Assembly (NCBI GenBank): GCA_964423205.1
Contig: CAYRDX010000013.1
Location: 16,177-80,176 of the forward strand
Length of the DNA stretch: 64,000 bases
Direction of reading: 5' to 3'
Origin: UBA6168 sp964423205
Lineage (GTDB): Bacteria; Bacteroidota; Bacteroidia; Chitinophagales; Saprospiraceae
Positions 1 to 7,991 of the stretch are shown here, piece by piece (position 1 is the stretch's first letter; each line of letters opens with the position of its first letter). Below the pieces are notes generated by a model. That model was not told the DNA's origin. It did no database searches and was given only the letters and a program-made list of their open reading frames with translations. The translations under genes and the position numbers were made by a program.

Positions 1-44
1 TTAAAGGGTTTGTGATTACGAGTTTTATTGCAAAAAATTCTAAA

Positions 45-2117
45 TCACTTCTTACCAAACTGCCTGTTTACAAATTCAAAAGTAGCTTCATACGCTTTCA
101 CCCAGTTTCGGTGCAACAGAAAACTATGGACCTCATCGGGGAAGACCAACTGCTCGAAATAGACATTCCGGTCACGCAGCAATTCGGCCAAGCGCACTGT
201 TTCAGTGAAATTGACATTTCTGTCATCATCCCCATGTATAAATAACACCGGTGATTTCCAGCCATCAACATAGTGTTCCGGCGACGACCTGAATGCCAGG
301 TCGGCAAATTCCCTCATTTTCTCCGGATTATAGGAGCTCACAAAATTTCGGATGCCCTCATTCCAGTCGTGTACTCCGTGTATGTCCACGCCACAGGCAA
401 AGAGGTCAGATGCACGGGCCAAGCCCATTGCGGTTAAATAACCTCCATAAGAACCGCCCCACAGCGCAATCTGGCTTGGGTTTACATCGTCTCGGCCCTT
501 TAGGTAAAGTCCGGCACCTAACACATCGTAAAATTCACTTGCTCCCTGTGCACCATAATTAAGTGCTTCCCGAAACTCAAGGCCGTAACCAATACCGCTC
601 CTGAAATTCAGTGAAAGAACCACATAGCCCTGATTGGCAAAATATTGATTCAGTGCGTAGGCGTTGGAGTAATACTGTCCATAGTTAAACCCGAGCAGCA
701 TTTGCCTTCTGGAGCCTCCGTGCAGAAAAATGATAGCAGGATATTTTTCCCCGGCTTTCCTGTTTTTAGGCAGAAATAGCTGGGCTGGGGCAATCATTCC
801 ATCGGTGGCAGTGATGTTGACAGCCTGGGGAGTCACAATGGAACCCTTGGGAAATGAACCCGGAAAAAGTTCCCCAGCCAGGTCAGTGTTATTTCCATCA
901 CCCCAAAGCATGGCGGGCCATGCAGGTCTGTCGGCTGTTGAATAAATATAGGCCAGGCCATTTTCAGTCCAGGTTGGCGACCATTCGATATTACCAGCAG
1001 TCAGTTGTTTTGCACTGCCCGATTTAAAGTCGTACTTCCAGATATGACGGCGGTCTATGTCGCCAATGTTGCAGGCATAATACAGGCTGTTTAAATCCGG
1101 CGATATTTCCACATTCTCCACTTCACCCTGACCCGTTGACAGATGTTTTACCTGACCTGTTGTTGTATTCACAGAGTAAAGCTGTATCCAGCCATTGCCT
1201 TCCCATGGGAAAACCAACTGATTGCCCGCAGCCCAAATGAGCTTGTTTTCCACGACTGGTAGGCTGCCAAAAACCACGCTCCCTTTACCTGGGTTTGCTT
1301 TCCAGATTTCTTTGGTCTTACCAGTTGGGAAATCATGCAGGCGAATGGACCAGGGATGGCCCTCCCTGCGAGGAGTGAATGGGAGATTGTTTTTTACTGC
1401 TGGAATCCTCATGAAAGCCAGTTGTTTCCCATCGGGACTCCATGCCGGTTCCGAATCGATATCGATAGAGGGGTCAATGTAACTGATGGTTTTAGTTGCC
1501 ACATCACAAACGCCCACAAAAGCCCGGTCGCCACGGCCTGTCACAAATGCTATTTGGCTGCCATTAGGCGACCAGCGCAACGACCCCGCTCCGGTTCTTG
1601 CAGAAAAGAGTTTACTCCCTTCTTTGTTGTCTTGCATCGAGAGCAACCAAACATCACCTCGATTGATATAAACCAGTTGTTTTCCATCCGGTGAAAAGCG
1701 CTGTGAGGTTCCGGCTCCCACTTTTCTGGTACTGTCTGATTCTGTGCTTTGTATCCAGATGATACGCTCAGTGGAAGTTTGCAATTGAGCGGGATTGGCT
1801 GGCTCTCCCCTCGAATTATTGGTGTTGCCTTTGATGTAGGTGATCCATTTACCATCGGAACTCAATTGAGGACTGCCCAGGTCCACTCCATCATCTCCGC
1901 TGTATTTGGTGAGTTGACGGGCTTTGAAATCGGGCGCTTTCGCAATGAAAAAATTGCGGGTGCCTTTGTCGTTGAATACCCACGCGATGGTTTTGCCATC
2001 AGTCGATCCGGTAAGGTTGGTAGGGAAAGGTACAGACAGGAGTGATTCAATTGTTGTTTGGGCATTTAAGAATGGCCAAAAGAGCAGTAAAGAAAAATAC
2101 AAAGTCAGTTTTTTCAT
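45..2117 (-). CDS. S9 family serine peptidase (prolyl oligopeptidase/DPP-like), secreted
   Basis: A 690-residue protein with an N-terminal signal peptide (MKKLTLYFSLLLFWPFLNAQ). Residues ~25-420 have repeated WD40-like/PD40 beta-propeller motifs (SPDGKQ, SPNGSQ, SPDGKW), followed by an alpha/beta-hydrolase catalytic domain. The nucleophile motif GGSYGG places Ser at ~556; Asp ~632 (HGDDDRN) and His ~664 (DEVHSF) complete the expected triad. Members of this family cleave short peptides, often after proline or as dipeptidyl peptidases; the exact specificity cannot be read here. Length and domain order are normal for periplasmic Bacteroidota S9 enzymes. The gene is divergent from the DUF2911 gene and stands alone at the window edge. 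Confidence 0.93.
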   Translation of the reverse strand: MKKLTLYFSLLLFWPFLNAQTTIESLLSVPFPTNLTGSTDGKTIAWVFNDKGTRNFFIAKAPDFKARQLTKYSGDDGVDLGSPQLSSDGKWITYIKGNTNNSRGEPANPAQLQTSTERIIWIQSTESDSTRKVGAGTSQRFSPDGKQLVYINRGDVWLLSMQDNKEGSKLFSARTGAGSLRWSPNGSQIAFVTGRGDRAFVGVCDVATKTISYIDPSIDIDSEPAWSPDGKQLAFMRIPAVKNNLPFTPRREGHPWSIRLHDFPTGKTKEIWKANPGKGSVVFGSLPVVENKLIWAAGNQLVFPWEGNGWIQLYSVNTTTGQVKHLSTGQGEVENVEISPDLNSLYYACNIGDIDRRHIWKYDFKSGSAKQLTAGNIEWSPTWTENGLAYIYSTADRPAWPAMLWGDGNNTDLAGELFPGSFPKGSIVTPQAVNITATDGMIAPAQLFLPKNRKAGEKYPAIIFLHGGSRRQMLLGFNYGQYYSNAYALNQYFANQGYVVLSLNFRSGIGYGLEFREALNYGAQGASEFYDVLGAGLYLKGRDDVNPSQIALWGGSYGGYLTAMGLARASDLFACGVDIHGVHDWNEGIRNFVSSYNPEKMREFADLAFRSSPEHYVDGWKSPVLFIHGDDDRNVNFTETVRLAELLRDRNVYFEQLVFPDEVHSFLLHRNWVKAYEATFEFVNRQFGKK

Positions 2118-2274
2118 TTTTTCAAAGTTGATAGATTGATGTGAATCCCCAATGTTGAATTTGTCTACCCGAAGATAATTTATTTAATATCAAGTGATTC
2201 AGCACTTAATTTAAGAGCCATGTGGAAAGTCCTTTTTAATTTGCTGCCGTAAATACATCAAAACACAACACTTT

Positions 2275-3129
2275 ATGAAAAATATCTTCACCTTTTTACT
2301 GCTTTTGATAGCCATAAGTCTTTCTGCTCAGGACCTGAAGACACCCACTTTGAGTCCCTTTTCAGAAATCAAACAGGAGATTGGTCTCACAGAAATCACC
2401 CTGCAATATGCCAGGCCTTCGGCAAAAGGGCGTAAGGTCTTTGGTGATTTGGTACCCTATGGCGCTGTTTGGAGAACAGGGGCGAATGCTTCCACCAAAA
2501 TCATCCTGAACGAAGCATGTACCATTGGAGGAAAGCCGGTTGAAAAAGGCACTTACGCCCTCTACACCATTCCGGGGGAAAAGAGCTGGACCATCATCAT
2601 TCATACCAACACTTCCCTGAGGAGCCTGGCCGGCGATGCCTACAAACCCGAAAATGACCTATTTCGTTTCGAGGTTCCTGTGAAACTCAATCCCATCACA
2701 GAAGAAACCTTCACCATCCAGTTTGCGGATTTGACCACCAACTCCTGTAATATCCGGCTGACCTGGGAGAACACCCTGATTAACATCCCTGTGGCTGTGG
2801 ACGTTGACTCAAAAATCACAGCGCAGATGGAGGAACTGCTCAAAAATCCGGATGCCATCAAACACGGTACTTATTTTGAAGCTGCGCAATACTACCTGCA
2901 TAATGGCAAAGACCTTAAAACAGCCTTAAACTGGATAAATGCTGCTCTGGAAAAAAGCAAGGACAACTTCAGGTATGGCTTGCTGAAAGCGAAAATCCTT
3001 GCTGCCGATGGAAAGAAAAAAGAGGCGATGGAAACCATCAACCTCGCTTATGAATGGGCTGTGAAAGCCAACAATTCCAATTACATGGAGCAGACTTCAT
3101 TGTTCAGGAAAGAGTTGGAGAGGAAGTAA
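2275..3129 (+). CDS. DUF2911 domain protein with TPR-like C-terminus
   Basis: A 284-residue exported protein: signal peptide MKNIFTFLLLLIAISLSAQ, then a DUF2911 domain at ~25-165 with the family hallmarks RPSAKGRKVFGDLVPYG and VWRTGANASTKI. The C-terminal ~90 residues (AQYYLHNGKDLKTALNWINAAL onward) look like one or two TPR-type helix pairs, an arrangement common in Bacteroidota DUF2911 proteins. The function is unknown; it probably acts in the periplasm or outer membrane. It is a single gene, divergent from the S9 peptidase and followed by the insertion-sequence graveyard. The start is set by the signal peptide. Confidence 0.88.
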   Translation: MKNIFTFLLLLIAISLSAQDLKTPTLSPFSEIKQEIGLTEITLQYARPSAKGRKVFGDLVPYGAVWRTGANASTKIILNEACTIGGKPVEKGTYALYTIPGEKSWTIIIHTNTSLRSLAGDAYKPENDLFRFEVPVKLNPITEETFTIQFADLTTNSCNIRLTWENTLINIPVAVDVDSKITAQMEELLKNPDAIKHGTYFEAAQYYLHNGKDLKTALNWINAALEKSKDNFRYGLLKAKILAADGKKKEAMETINLAYEWAVKANNSNYMEQTSLFRKELERK

Positions 3130-3152
3130 TAGTGGGTACTGCCCTATTTTGT

Positions 3153-3171
3153 TCATGCTTTACAAGCATGA
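3153..3171. other. Short hairpin after the DUF2911 gene
   Basis: TCATGCTT and AAGCATGA form an 8-bp stem with a 3-base loop, 24 bases after the DUF2911 stop codon. There is no T-run, so it is at best a weak terminator or RNA 3' stabiliser. Confidence 0.3.
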
Positions 3172-3530
3172 CATATTGCTCTCGCAACTTTACATAAGGC
3201 AGCCTATTGACAGATGGAATTCCTGTTTTGAAATGTATTTATTATCTCAGTAGTGTCCGGTTAAGAAATTTAGATTTAACTTTAGTTCTTTGAAAGTCAA
3301 TGATTTATAAAGGTTTTAGCTTGTGAACGATTTGAAATTGTTTCCTTCCGTTCAAAATAGAGCGGAAGATGTACAAAGGAAAATATGTTTTTGCCCAAAT
3401 CATGGAACTGGTTCATCCAGAGGAATTCGACCGGTGTGTGTCGAAGTACAATGGCAACTACCGTGTCAGGGAATTCAGTTGCTGGCACCAGTTCCTCAGC
3501 CTGAGCCTCGGCCGATTGACCCACCTTGAA

Positions 3531-3548
3531 CTCCGATAGCTATCGGAG
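3531..3548. repeat. Dispersed short palindrome, copy 1
   Basis: CTCCGATAGCTATCGGAG is an 18-bp perfect palindrome inside the IS4 transposase frame, where it introduces a stop codon. The core CCGATAGCTATCGG is shared with copies at 30163 and 40091. Confidence 0.85.
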
Positions 3549-4027
3549 CCGTGACCTGGTGACCTGCTTACAGGCCCACGAAAACAAGTTGTACCACTTG
3601 GGGCTGACCAAGGGCATTAGCAAGAGCACACTTGCCGACGCCAACGAGCGGCGGGACTGGTAGATTTATTCCGACCTCGCCCAGTTGCTCATCCGGAAGG
3701 CCCGGCTGCTGAACCCGCAGACGGTGGACCTGGAAGGCCTTGAACTGGACAACCGTATCTATGCGCTCGACTCCACGACCATCGACCTCTGCCTGGAAGT
3801 GTTCTGGTGGGCGAAGTTCCGAAAGCACAAAGCGGCCATAAAGCTGCACACATTGCTGGACGTCCGCTGCCAGATACCCTGTTTCATCCACATCACGGAC
3901 GGGCTGACCCACGACGTGAACGTGCTGGATGTCCTTGACTTTGAAACAGGCGCCTTCTATGTCATGGACAAAGGCTATCTGAATTGGCAACGCCTTTCTG
4001 CATAACCGAGTCCCAAGCGTACTTCGA

Positions 4028-4204
4028 AGCTGTCTCAAAAGACCCTTGTGTTTTCTTCTTGCAAAACGAAACTTTATTTCCCGCAGATTTACGCCGATAG
4101 ACTCGCGGATTCCGCAGTCCGAATCATCTGCGCTAAGCGAATCATCTGCGAAAATTTGCGGGAGAATCCGCGAAACCTGCGGGAAAATTACTTGTGATAC
4201 AGCC
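4028..4204. repeat. MITE-like element, copy 1 (177 bp)
   Basis: The left end AGCTGTCTCAAAAG (4028-4041) and the right end CTTGTGATACAGCC (4191-4204) form imperfect terminal inverted repeats (consensus GGCTGTATCANAAG). The interior is non-coding and rich in CGCAGA/TCTGCG motifs. It interrupts the IS4 transposase precisely between ITESQAYF and RAKDNLAF codons and matches the element at 26996-27254. With no ORF inside, mobilisation in trans by an IS with similar ends is the likely origin. Confidence 0.82.
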
Positions 4205-4475
4205 TCGGGCAAAGGACAACCTGGCTTTCGTGCGGGTCTATTCCCACCCGCTGGACAGGTCGACGGGCTTGGTTTGTGACCAGACCATCCGGCTTAAGAA
4301 CTACTCTGCTGCAAAGAACTACCCCAAGCACCTGAGACGAATCAAGTATCATGACAAAGAACTCGGCAAAACCTTCGTCTTTCTGACCAACCATTTTGAA
4401 GCAAGGGCCATTGAAATTGCCCTGCTATACAAGTATCGCTGGCAGATTGAGCTTTTTTTCAAGTGGATAAAACAA

Positions 4476-4491
4476 TCCCGAGTACTCGGGA
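4476..4491. repeat. Dispersed short palindrome, copy 2
   Basis: TCCCGAGTACTCGGGA is a 16-bp perfect palindrome inserted (or substituted) after the FKWIKQ codons of the IS4 transposase. It shifts the reading frame by one. Confidence 0.85.
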
Positions 4492-4765
4492 AAAATCAAG
4501 GTCTTTTGGGGAGAAAGCGCAAATGCCGTCAAAACCCAGGTTTGGGTGGCTGTCTGCACTTATGTTCTGGTCGCCATTTTGAGAGAAAAGCTCAAAATTT
4601 CGCAAACCATGAACGAAATATTACAAATATTGAGTGTCTCGGTTTTTGATAAAACCCCTGTAAATCAATTACTTATCAAAGAGCAATTACAAAATCAAAA
4701 TCCGGATGCTTCTAACCAATTGATTCTCTTTTAGTTAGAACCGGACACTAATGGGACAAAAAAAA

Positions 4766-4840
4766 CTCCAAAGGAACGAATTCCAAAGGAGCGAACTCCA
4801 AAGGAGCGAACTCCAAAGGAGCGAACTCCAAAGGAGCGAA
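4766..4840 (+). repeat. 15-bp tandem repeat, five units
   Basis: Five consecutive 15-bp units of consensus CTCCAAAGGAGCGAA (the first two diverge by one or two bases). They begin 16 bp after the IS4 right end. Each unit can form a small CTCC/GGAG stem. In one frame they would encode LQRSE pentapeptides, but that frame has no recognisable continuation. Confidence 0.9.
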
Positions 4841-4843
4841 AAG

Positions 4844-5115
4844 GTAAATCACACAGGGGTTACCATTGGGTCTATTACGACCCTGGCGGCAAACAAACCG
4901 CTTTTATTTACGATGCTGGCAGGGGTGGTCAATATCCCCGGGAACATTTGGAAAACTTCAAAGGTCATCTGCAAACAGATGGCTATAAGGTCTATGATTT
5001 TTTTGACCAGAATGGCTGCCAGATTACTTTGGTAGGCTGCATGGCACATGCTCGCCGCAAATTTGAACACGTACTGGATAATGACAAGGAGCGGGTGATT
5101 CTGGTGGATGTTTAA
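4844..5115 (+). pseudogene. IS66-family transposase fragment
   Basis: In one frame this reads as an internal IS66 (TnpC) transposase segment: HRGYHWVYYDPGGKQTAF, LENFKGHLQTDGYKVYDFF, then LVGCMAHARRKFEHVLDNDK. These are the middle and DDE-region signatures of the family. N-terminal and C-terminal parts are absent; the frame runs into a TAA at 5113-5115 (VILVDV*). It starts right after the 15-bp array, so the 5' part was lost in the same rearrangements that shaped the neighbouring IS4 remnant. Confidence 0.85.
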
Positions 5116-5135
5116 TGGTATTTGTAGTTTACCGG

Positions 5136-5324
5136 ATGGTTACGAATGAAAAACTGAGTGAAGGATGGTATGCCTGGTCGCATGGTGGTGATTGGATTAC
5201 CATAGAAATGAAAAATTAGGACAATAACTGCGACGTTTTTCTGATGAAAAAAGACGGCACCGGCAAACTCCGGTTAACGGATGACCCTACTCTGGAACAG
5301 GCTCCTGTGTTTGTTCGGAGATGA
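5136..5324 (+). pseudogene. Possible C-terminal remnant of a PD40/TolB-like protein
   Basis: In a single frame, with one TAG at 5217-5219, this reads MVTNEKLSEGWYAWSHGGDW... then CDVFLMKKDGTGKLRLTDDP...APVFVRR and a stop. The KKDGTGKLRLTDDP block resembles the repeat of PD40/TolB beta-propellers. The identity is only suggestive; it may instead be unrelated relic coding sequence. Confidence 0.4.
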
Positions 5325-5372
5325 TTCACAACAATAGTTAGGTGAAATCGGTGATGAAGAAATTGCCCGATT

Positions 5373-6215
5373 TCAATTTCGCATCCGCTGTTGCATCATT
5401 TCAGAATAGGTTCTGTAATCCAGATTGGCTGGCGATGATACCATGAAAATATCGCCTGCTTCACTACTTTCCACAATCAATTCCTCTGCGTCATTTAGGA
5501 TAATGAAATCATCCGTTTTTACTTCTTCTCCATTTATTCTCAGACTTCCACCGAGTACATATAAGGAGTGAACCTTATCCCTTGAAACTGGCCGTTTGTA
5601 ATTGGCTTTTTCAAAATTGAAGCGCAGCACTTCCAGTCCCGGTGTATCCAGTGTAATAGGTGAACCTTCGCCAATGTAAGTCTTTACTGTTACATCACCA
5701 GTCTTGCTTACGGGAAGGTTTTCCGATTTATAATCATCATAGGAAGCGGGCTGATTCAGTGTTCTTGAAAGGTTAGGGTCGAACCAGATTTGAAAGATGG
5801 CTCCTCCCTCAGACAGGTATTCTGCATGGCTGATTCCATTGCCAGAGCGGATGATTTGTGCATCTCCAGCCCTTAGTGTTCTCCATTCCTGAAGTTTTGT
5901 ATCGTAGTGCCGGATATGATTTTTGAGCACAAAACTCATGATTTCAAAACCCTGATGAGGGTGCAGTCCAATGGTACTTTCCACTTTTGCTTCGGCATAA
6001 GCCCAATAAAAAAGGTTGGAGTAAGGACGAATACTGCCTCCGTCCTGGGGGAAGCCGATAGGTTTGTTTTCCACAATTTCGCCACCGTTAAAAGCTCCGT
6101 AGGCTTGTTTGTCTTTCGGAATAATTTGCATTGCCATATTTTTTGATTTGGAACTAAACAACCGGTGATCATTCTGGTTCAAAGCCCGTCCGCCAGACTG
6201 GTTTTTGTTTGCCAA
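5373..6215 (-). CDS. Pirin family cupin protein
   Basis: A bicupin protein of the pirin family. The N-terminal cupin carries HPHQGFEIMSFVL and later SGNGISHAEYLSEGGAIFQIWF, which hold the metal-binding His/His/His/Glu set. The C-terminal half (YVLGGSLRINGEEVKTDDFIIL) is the second cupin. Pirins are iron-binding proteins, some with quercetinase activity; the substrate here is unknown. The longest frame gives 280 residues, but pirins rarely have the polar MANKNQSGGRALNQNDHRLF leader, so the start may be the internal Met at 6137 (MQIIPKDKQAYGAF). It is divergent from thiL, 46 bp away. Confidence 0.9.
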   Translation of the reverse strand: MANKNQSGGRALNQNDHRLFSSKSKNMAMQIIPKDKQAYGAFNGGEIVENKPIGFPQDGGSIRPYSNLFYWAYAEAKVESTIGLHPHQGFEIMSFVLKNHIRHYDTKLQEWRTLRAGDAQIIRSGNGISHAEYLSEGGAIFQIWFDPNLSRTLNQPASYDDYKSENLPVSKTGDVTVKTYIGEGSPITLDTPGLEVLRFNFEKANYKRPVSRDKVHSLYVLGGSLRINGEEVKTDDFIILNDAEELIVESSEAGDIFMVSSPANLDYRTYSEMMQQRMRN

Positions 6216-6241
6216 TACTAATCCTTGGTTGACTACCTTTG
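6208..6241 (+). promoter_or_regulatory. Predicted promoter of thiL
   Basis: TTTG (6208-6211), 22 bases, TACCTTTG (6234-6241) match the Bacteroidota -33/-7 pattern. The start of transcription would fall ~14 bases before the thiL ATG. Confidence 0.6.
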
Positions 6242-6261
6242 CAGCAACTTAAAAACAAGAC

Positions 6262-7299
6262 ATGCAACAAGAAGAGCTGAAAAGAATGGAGATAAACGAA
6301 CTCGGTGAATTTGGACTCATCGAACACCTGACATCAGGATTTGAGCTTCGAAATGAATCATCTCTGGTTGGAGTGGGTGATGATGCTGCCGTAATTGATA
6401 ATGGGAATTCATTGACCATAGTCTCAACTGACCTGTTAATTGAGGGCATTCATTTTGACCTTATGTACTATCCACTCAAACATTTGGGTTATAAATCGGT
6501 GGTGGTGAATCTGTCAGATATTTATGCAATGAACGCACAGCCAAAGCAGATCACCGTGTCTATTGCTATGTCGAACCGGTTTAGCGTGGAAGCTTTGGAC
6601 CAGTTGTACGATGGTATCCGTGCGGCCTGTGATTTTTACGGTGTCGATTTGGTGGGGGGCGATACTACTTCTTCCAATAAGGGACTTATCATTTCCGTAA
6701 CGGCTATTGGTCAGGGGGAAAAGGAAAAACTGACTTACCGGAGCGGTGCCAAACCGGGTGATCTTATTTGTGTTACAGGCGATTTGGGTGGTGCTTTTCT
6801 CGGGCTTCAAATCATGGAGAGGGAGAAACATATCTATTTGTCGAACCCACAGATTCAACCCGACCTTGAAGAGCAGAAGTATATTGTGGGCCGTTTTCTG
6901 AAGCCGGAAGCCCGGAAGGACATGATTGAGATTTTCGAAAAGAACCGGCTTGTACCCACTTCGATGATTGATGTATCGGATGGCATTTCTTCCGACCTGA
7001 TGCACATCTGCAAAGCATCCAATGTTGGGGCTATTATCGAGGAAACCGGAGTACCCATTCACGAGGAAGCCAAGTTTATGGCTCTCAAGTTTAAATTGGA
7101 CCCTCTGACTTGTGCTTTGAACGGTGGGGAAGATTATGAACTGCTTTTCACCATTGACCCCAAGGATTTGGAAAAAGTAAGGTTGTTGCCCGACATCTAT
7201 ATCATGGGTGAAATTACAGAAGCCAGTGAAGGTGTGAAACTCCACAGCTCTGGTGGTACAATTCATGACCTGATGGCGCAGGGGTGGAAGCATTTCTAA
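6262..7299 (+). CDS. thiL: Thiamine-monophosphate kinase
   Basis: Phosphorylates thiamine monophosphate to thiamine diphosphate, the last step of the pathway, in the cytosol. It has the ThiL/PurM-like (AIRS) signatures VGVGDDAAVI near the N-terminus, STDLLIEGIHFDL, NLSDIYAMNAQP, and GVDLVGGDTTSS, with the C-terminal ALNGGEDYELLFT. The normal length is ~320-345 residues. The start could be ATG 6262 or Met 6286 (MEINELGEFGLIEHL); the latter matches the usual family start. It is not linked to other thi genes here and has no TPP riboswitch of its own, but a TPP-controlled receptor lies 23 kb away. Confidence 0.95.
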   Translation: MQQEELKRMEINELGEFGLIEHLTSGFELRNESSLVGVGDDAAVIDNGNSLTIVSTDLLIEGIHFDLMYYPLKHLGYKSVVVNLSDIYAMNAQPKQITVSIAMSNRFSVEALDQLYDGIRAACDFYGVDLVGGDTTSSNKGLIISVTAIGQGEKEKLTYRSGAKPGDLICVTGDLGGAFLGLQIMEREKHIYLSNPQIQPDLEEQKYIVGRFLKPEARKDMIEIFEKNRLVPTSMIDVSDGISSDLMHICKASNVGAIIEETGVPIHEEAKFMALKFKLDPLTCALNGGEDYELLFTIDPKDLEKVRLLPDIYIMGEITEASEGVKLHSSGGTIHDLMAQGWKHF

Positions 7300-7363
7300 A
7301 GTGAAGAGTTCGAAGCAAAAAAATTGAACAAGCAATATTGCCAGGCTAATTTGTCAGACTATC

Positions 7364-7681
7364 ATGAAAAAACTAACCTTTTTCCTTTTTGCTGTGCTCG
7401 TACTCATGGCATGTAACCGCCCAAGTGAAATAGAGAAATACGGTCTACACTATCAAAAAAATAATGACTACGAGAGTTTGAATAAGGTAGTGGAGTTGAT
7501 GGAACTGAACGTTGACTCATCTTATGTCCGCAGTATTTTGGGAGAACCCATCGATTTTGGTTTTGATTTCCGGTACTTGATCGATTCCATCGGACCCAAT
7601 GGTTGTCAGGTTGGAGCTGTATTTCACATCAATGAACATGGTAAAATTGACCAAAAGTGGATTGATGAAATTTGCGAATAA
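7364..7681 (+). CDS. Small lipoprotein, unknown function
   Basis: A 105-residue protein with signal peptide and lipobox (VLVLMAC, Cys ~17), so it should be lipid-anchored in the cell envelope. The mature part contains VRSILGEPIDFGFDFRYLI, which resembles the short SmpA/OmlA (BamE-like) motif around a conserved LG-P, but the match is too short to assign. It sits 64 bp after thiL on the same strand, perhaps cotranscribed. Confidence 0.75.
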   Translation: MKKLTFFLFAVLVLMACNRPSEIEKYGLHYQKNNDYESLNKVVELMELNVDSSYVRSILGEPIDFGFDFRYLIDSIGPNGCQVGAVFHINEHGKIDQKWIDEICE

Positions 7682-7991
7682 CTTCATCAACTATAGGTTT
7701 TGAATTTTGCTCCTTAATTATGTGAGTTGACAAACTGATTGTGGAATATGCTGCCCATGCATAGGTTCTGAACATTTTTCTACTTTAACAGAAAAGTGGG
7801 TTCTCCAATTTAATAATCACGTACACCGGGGATGAGGAGTACTGTTGTCTGAACTTGCAGATGTGCCTTGCTTTCAGTTAGATTTGTGTTTCACTAGACC
7901 TTAACCTTGGCTCTGTTTTCCCGTAATTACAGGTTTATTACAGCGTTGTTGAAAAAAAAAGCCCTGACTTTACCTTAATAGTTCTAACCAA
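7682..7991. other. Intergenic region without recognised feature
   Basis: 310 bp between the small lipoprotein and the pyruvate-kinase-like gene. No clear ORF, terminator or consensus promoter. A short stretch (GGGGATGAGGAGTAC, ~7832) resembles GGGGGTGAGGAGTAC inside the tRNA-like RNA at ~59026; this may be chance. Confidence 0.5.

Larger units (their letters stand above)
3369..4734 (+). pseudogene. IS4-family transposase pseudogene, at least five disabling lesions
   Basis: The frame starts at ATG 3369 (MYKGKYVFAQIMELVHPEEF, the N-terminal domain typical of IS4-group transposases). Lesions in order: a palindrome at 3531-3548 brings an in-frame TAG (3537-3539); TAG 3661-3663 replaces an expected Arg codon in NERRDW*IYSDLAQ; a one-base deletion near 3995 shifts the frame after YLNWQRL; a MITE (4028-4204) splits ITESQAYF from RAKDNLAFV; and a palindrome at 4476-4491 shifts the frame after FKWIKQ. 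The C-terminus resumes in another frame (VAVCTYVLVAILREKLKIS) and ends at 4734. The DDE parts remain recognisable but cannot be translated as one protein. Confidence 0.9.
3251..4750 (+). mobile_element. IS4-family insertion sequence, decayed, with nested insertions
   Basis: Bounded by inverted repeats TAGTGTCCGGTT (3251-3262) and AACCGGACACTA (4739-4750). Between them lies a DDE transposase of the IS4 group (residue blocks MYKGKYVFAQIMELVHP, YALDSTTIDLCLEVF, IALLYKYRWQIELFFKWIKQ). The element is now 1500 bp because an 18-bp palindrome, a 177-bp MITE and a 16-bp palindrome have landed in it. No target-site duplication is obvious (left flank ATCTCAG, right flank ATGGGAC), which suggests old decay or a rearranged flank. 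Confidence 0.88.

Noticed and set aside
3568..4212. Long minus-strand open frame (214 codons) opposite the IS4 transposase
   Set aside because: It is the shadow of transposase codons and crosses the MITE insertion; no family motif is visible.
4751..5035. ORF starting with LQRSE repeats
   Set aside because: Its continuation is out of frame with the IS66 transposase fragment that clearly underlies the region; the repeats are non-coding slippage products.
6514..7335. Minus-strand open frame of 273 codons opposite thiL
   Set aside because: Antisense shadow of a clear thiL gene with no recognisable protein features.
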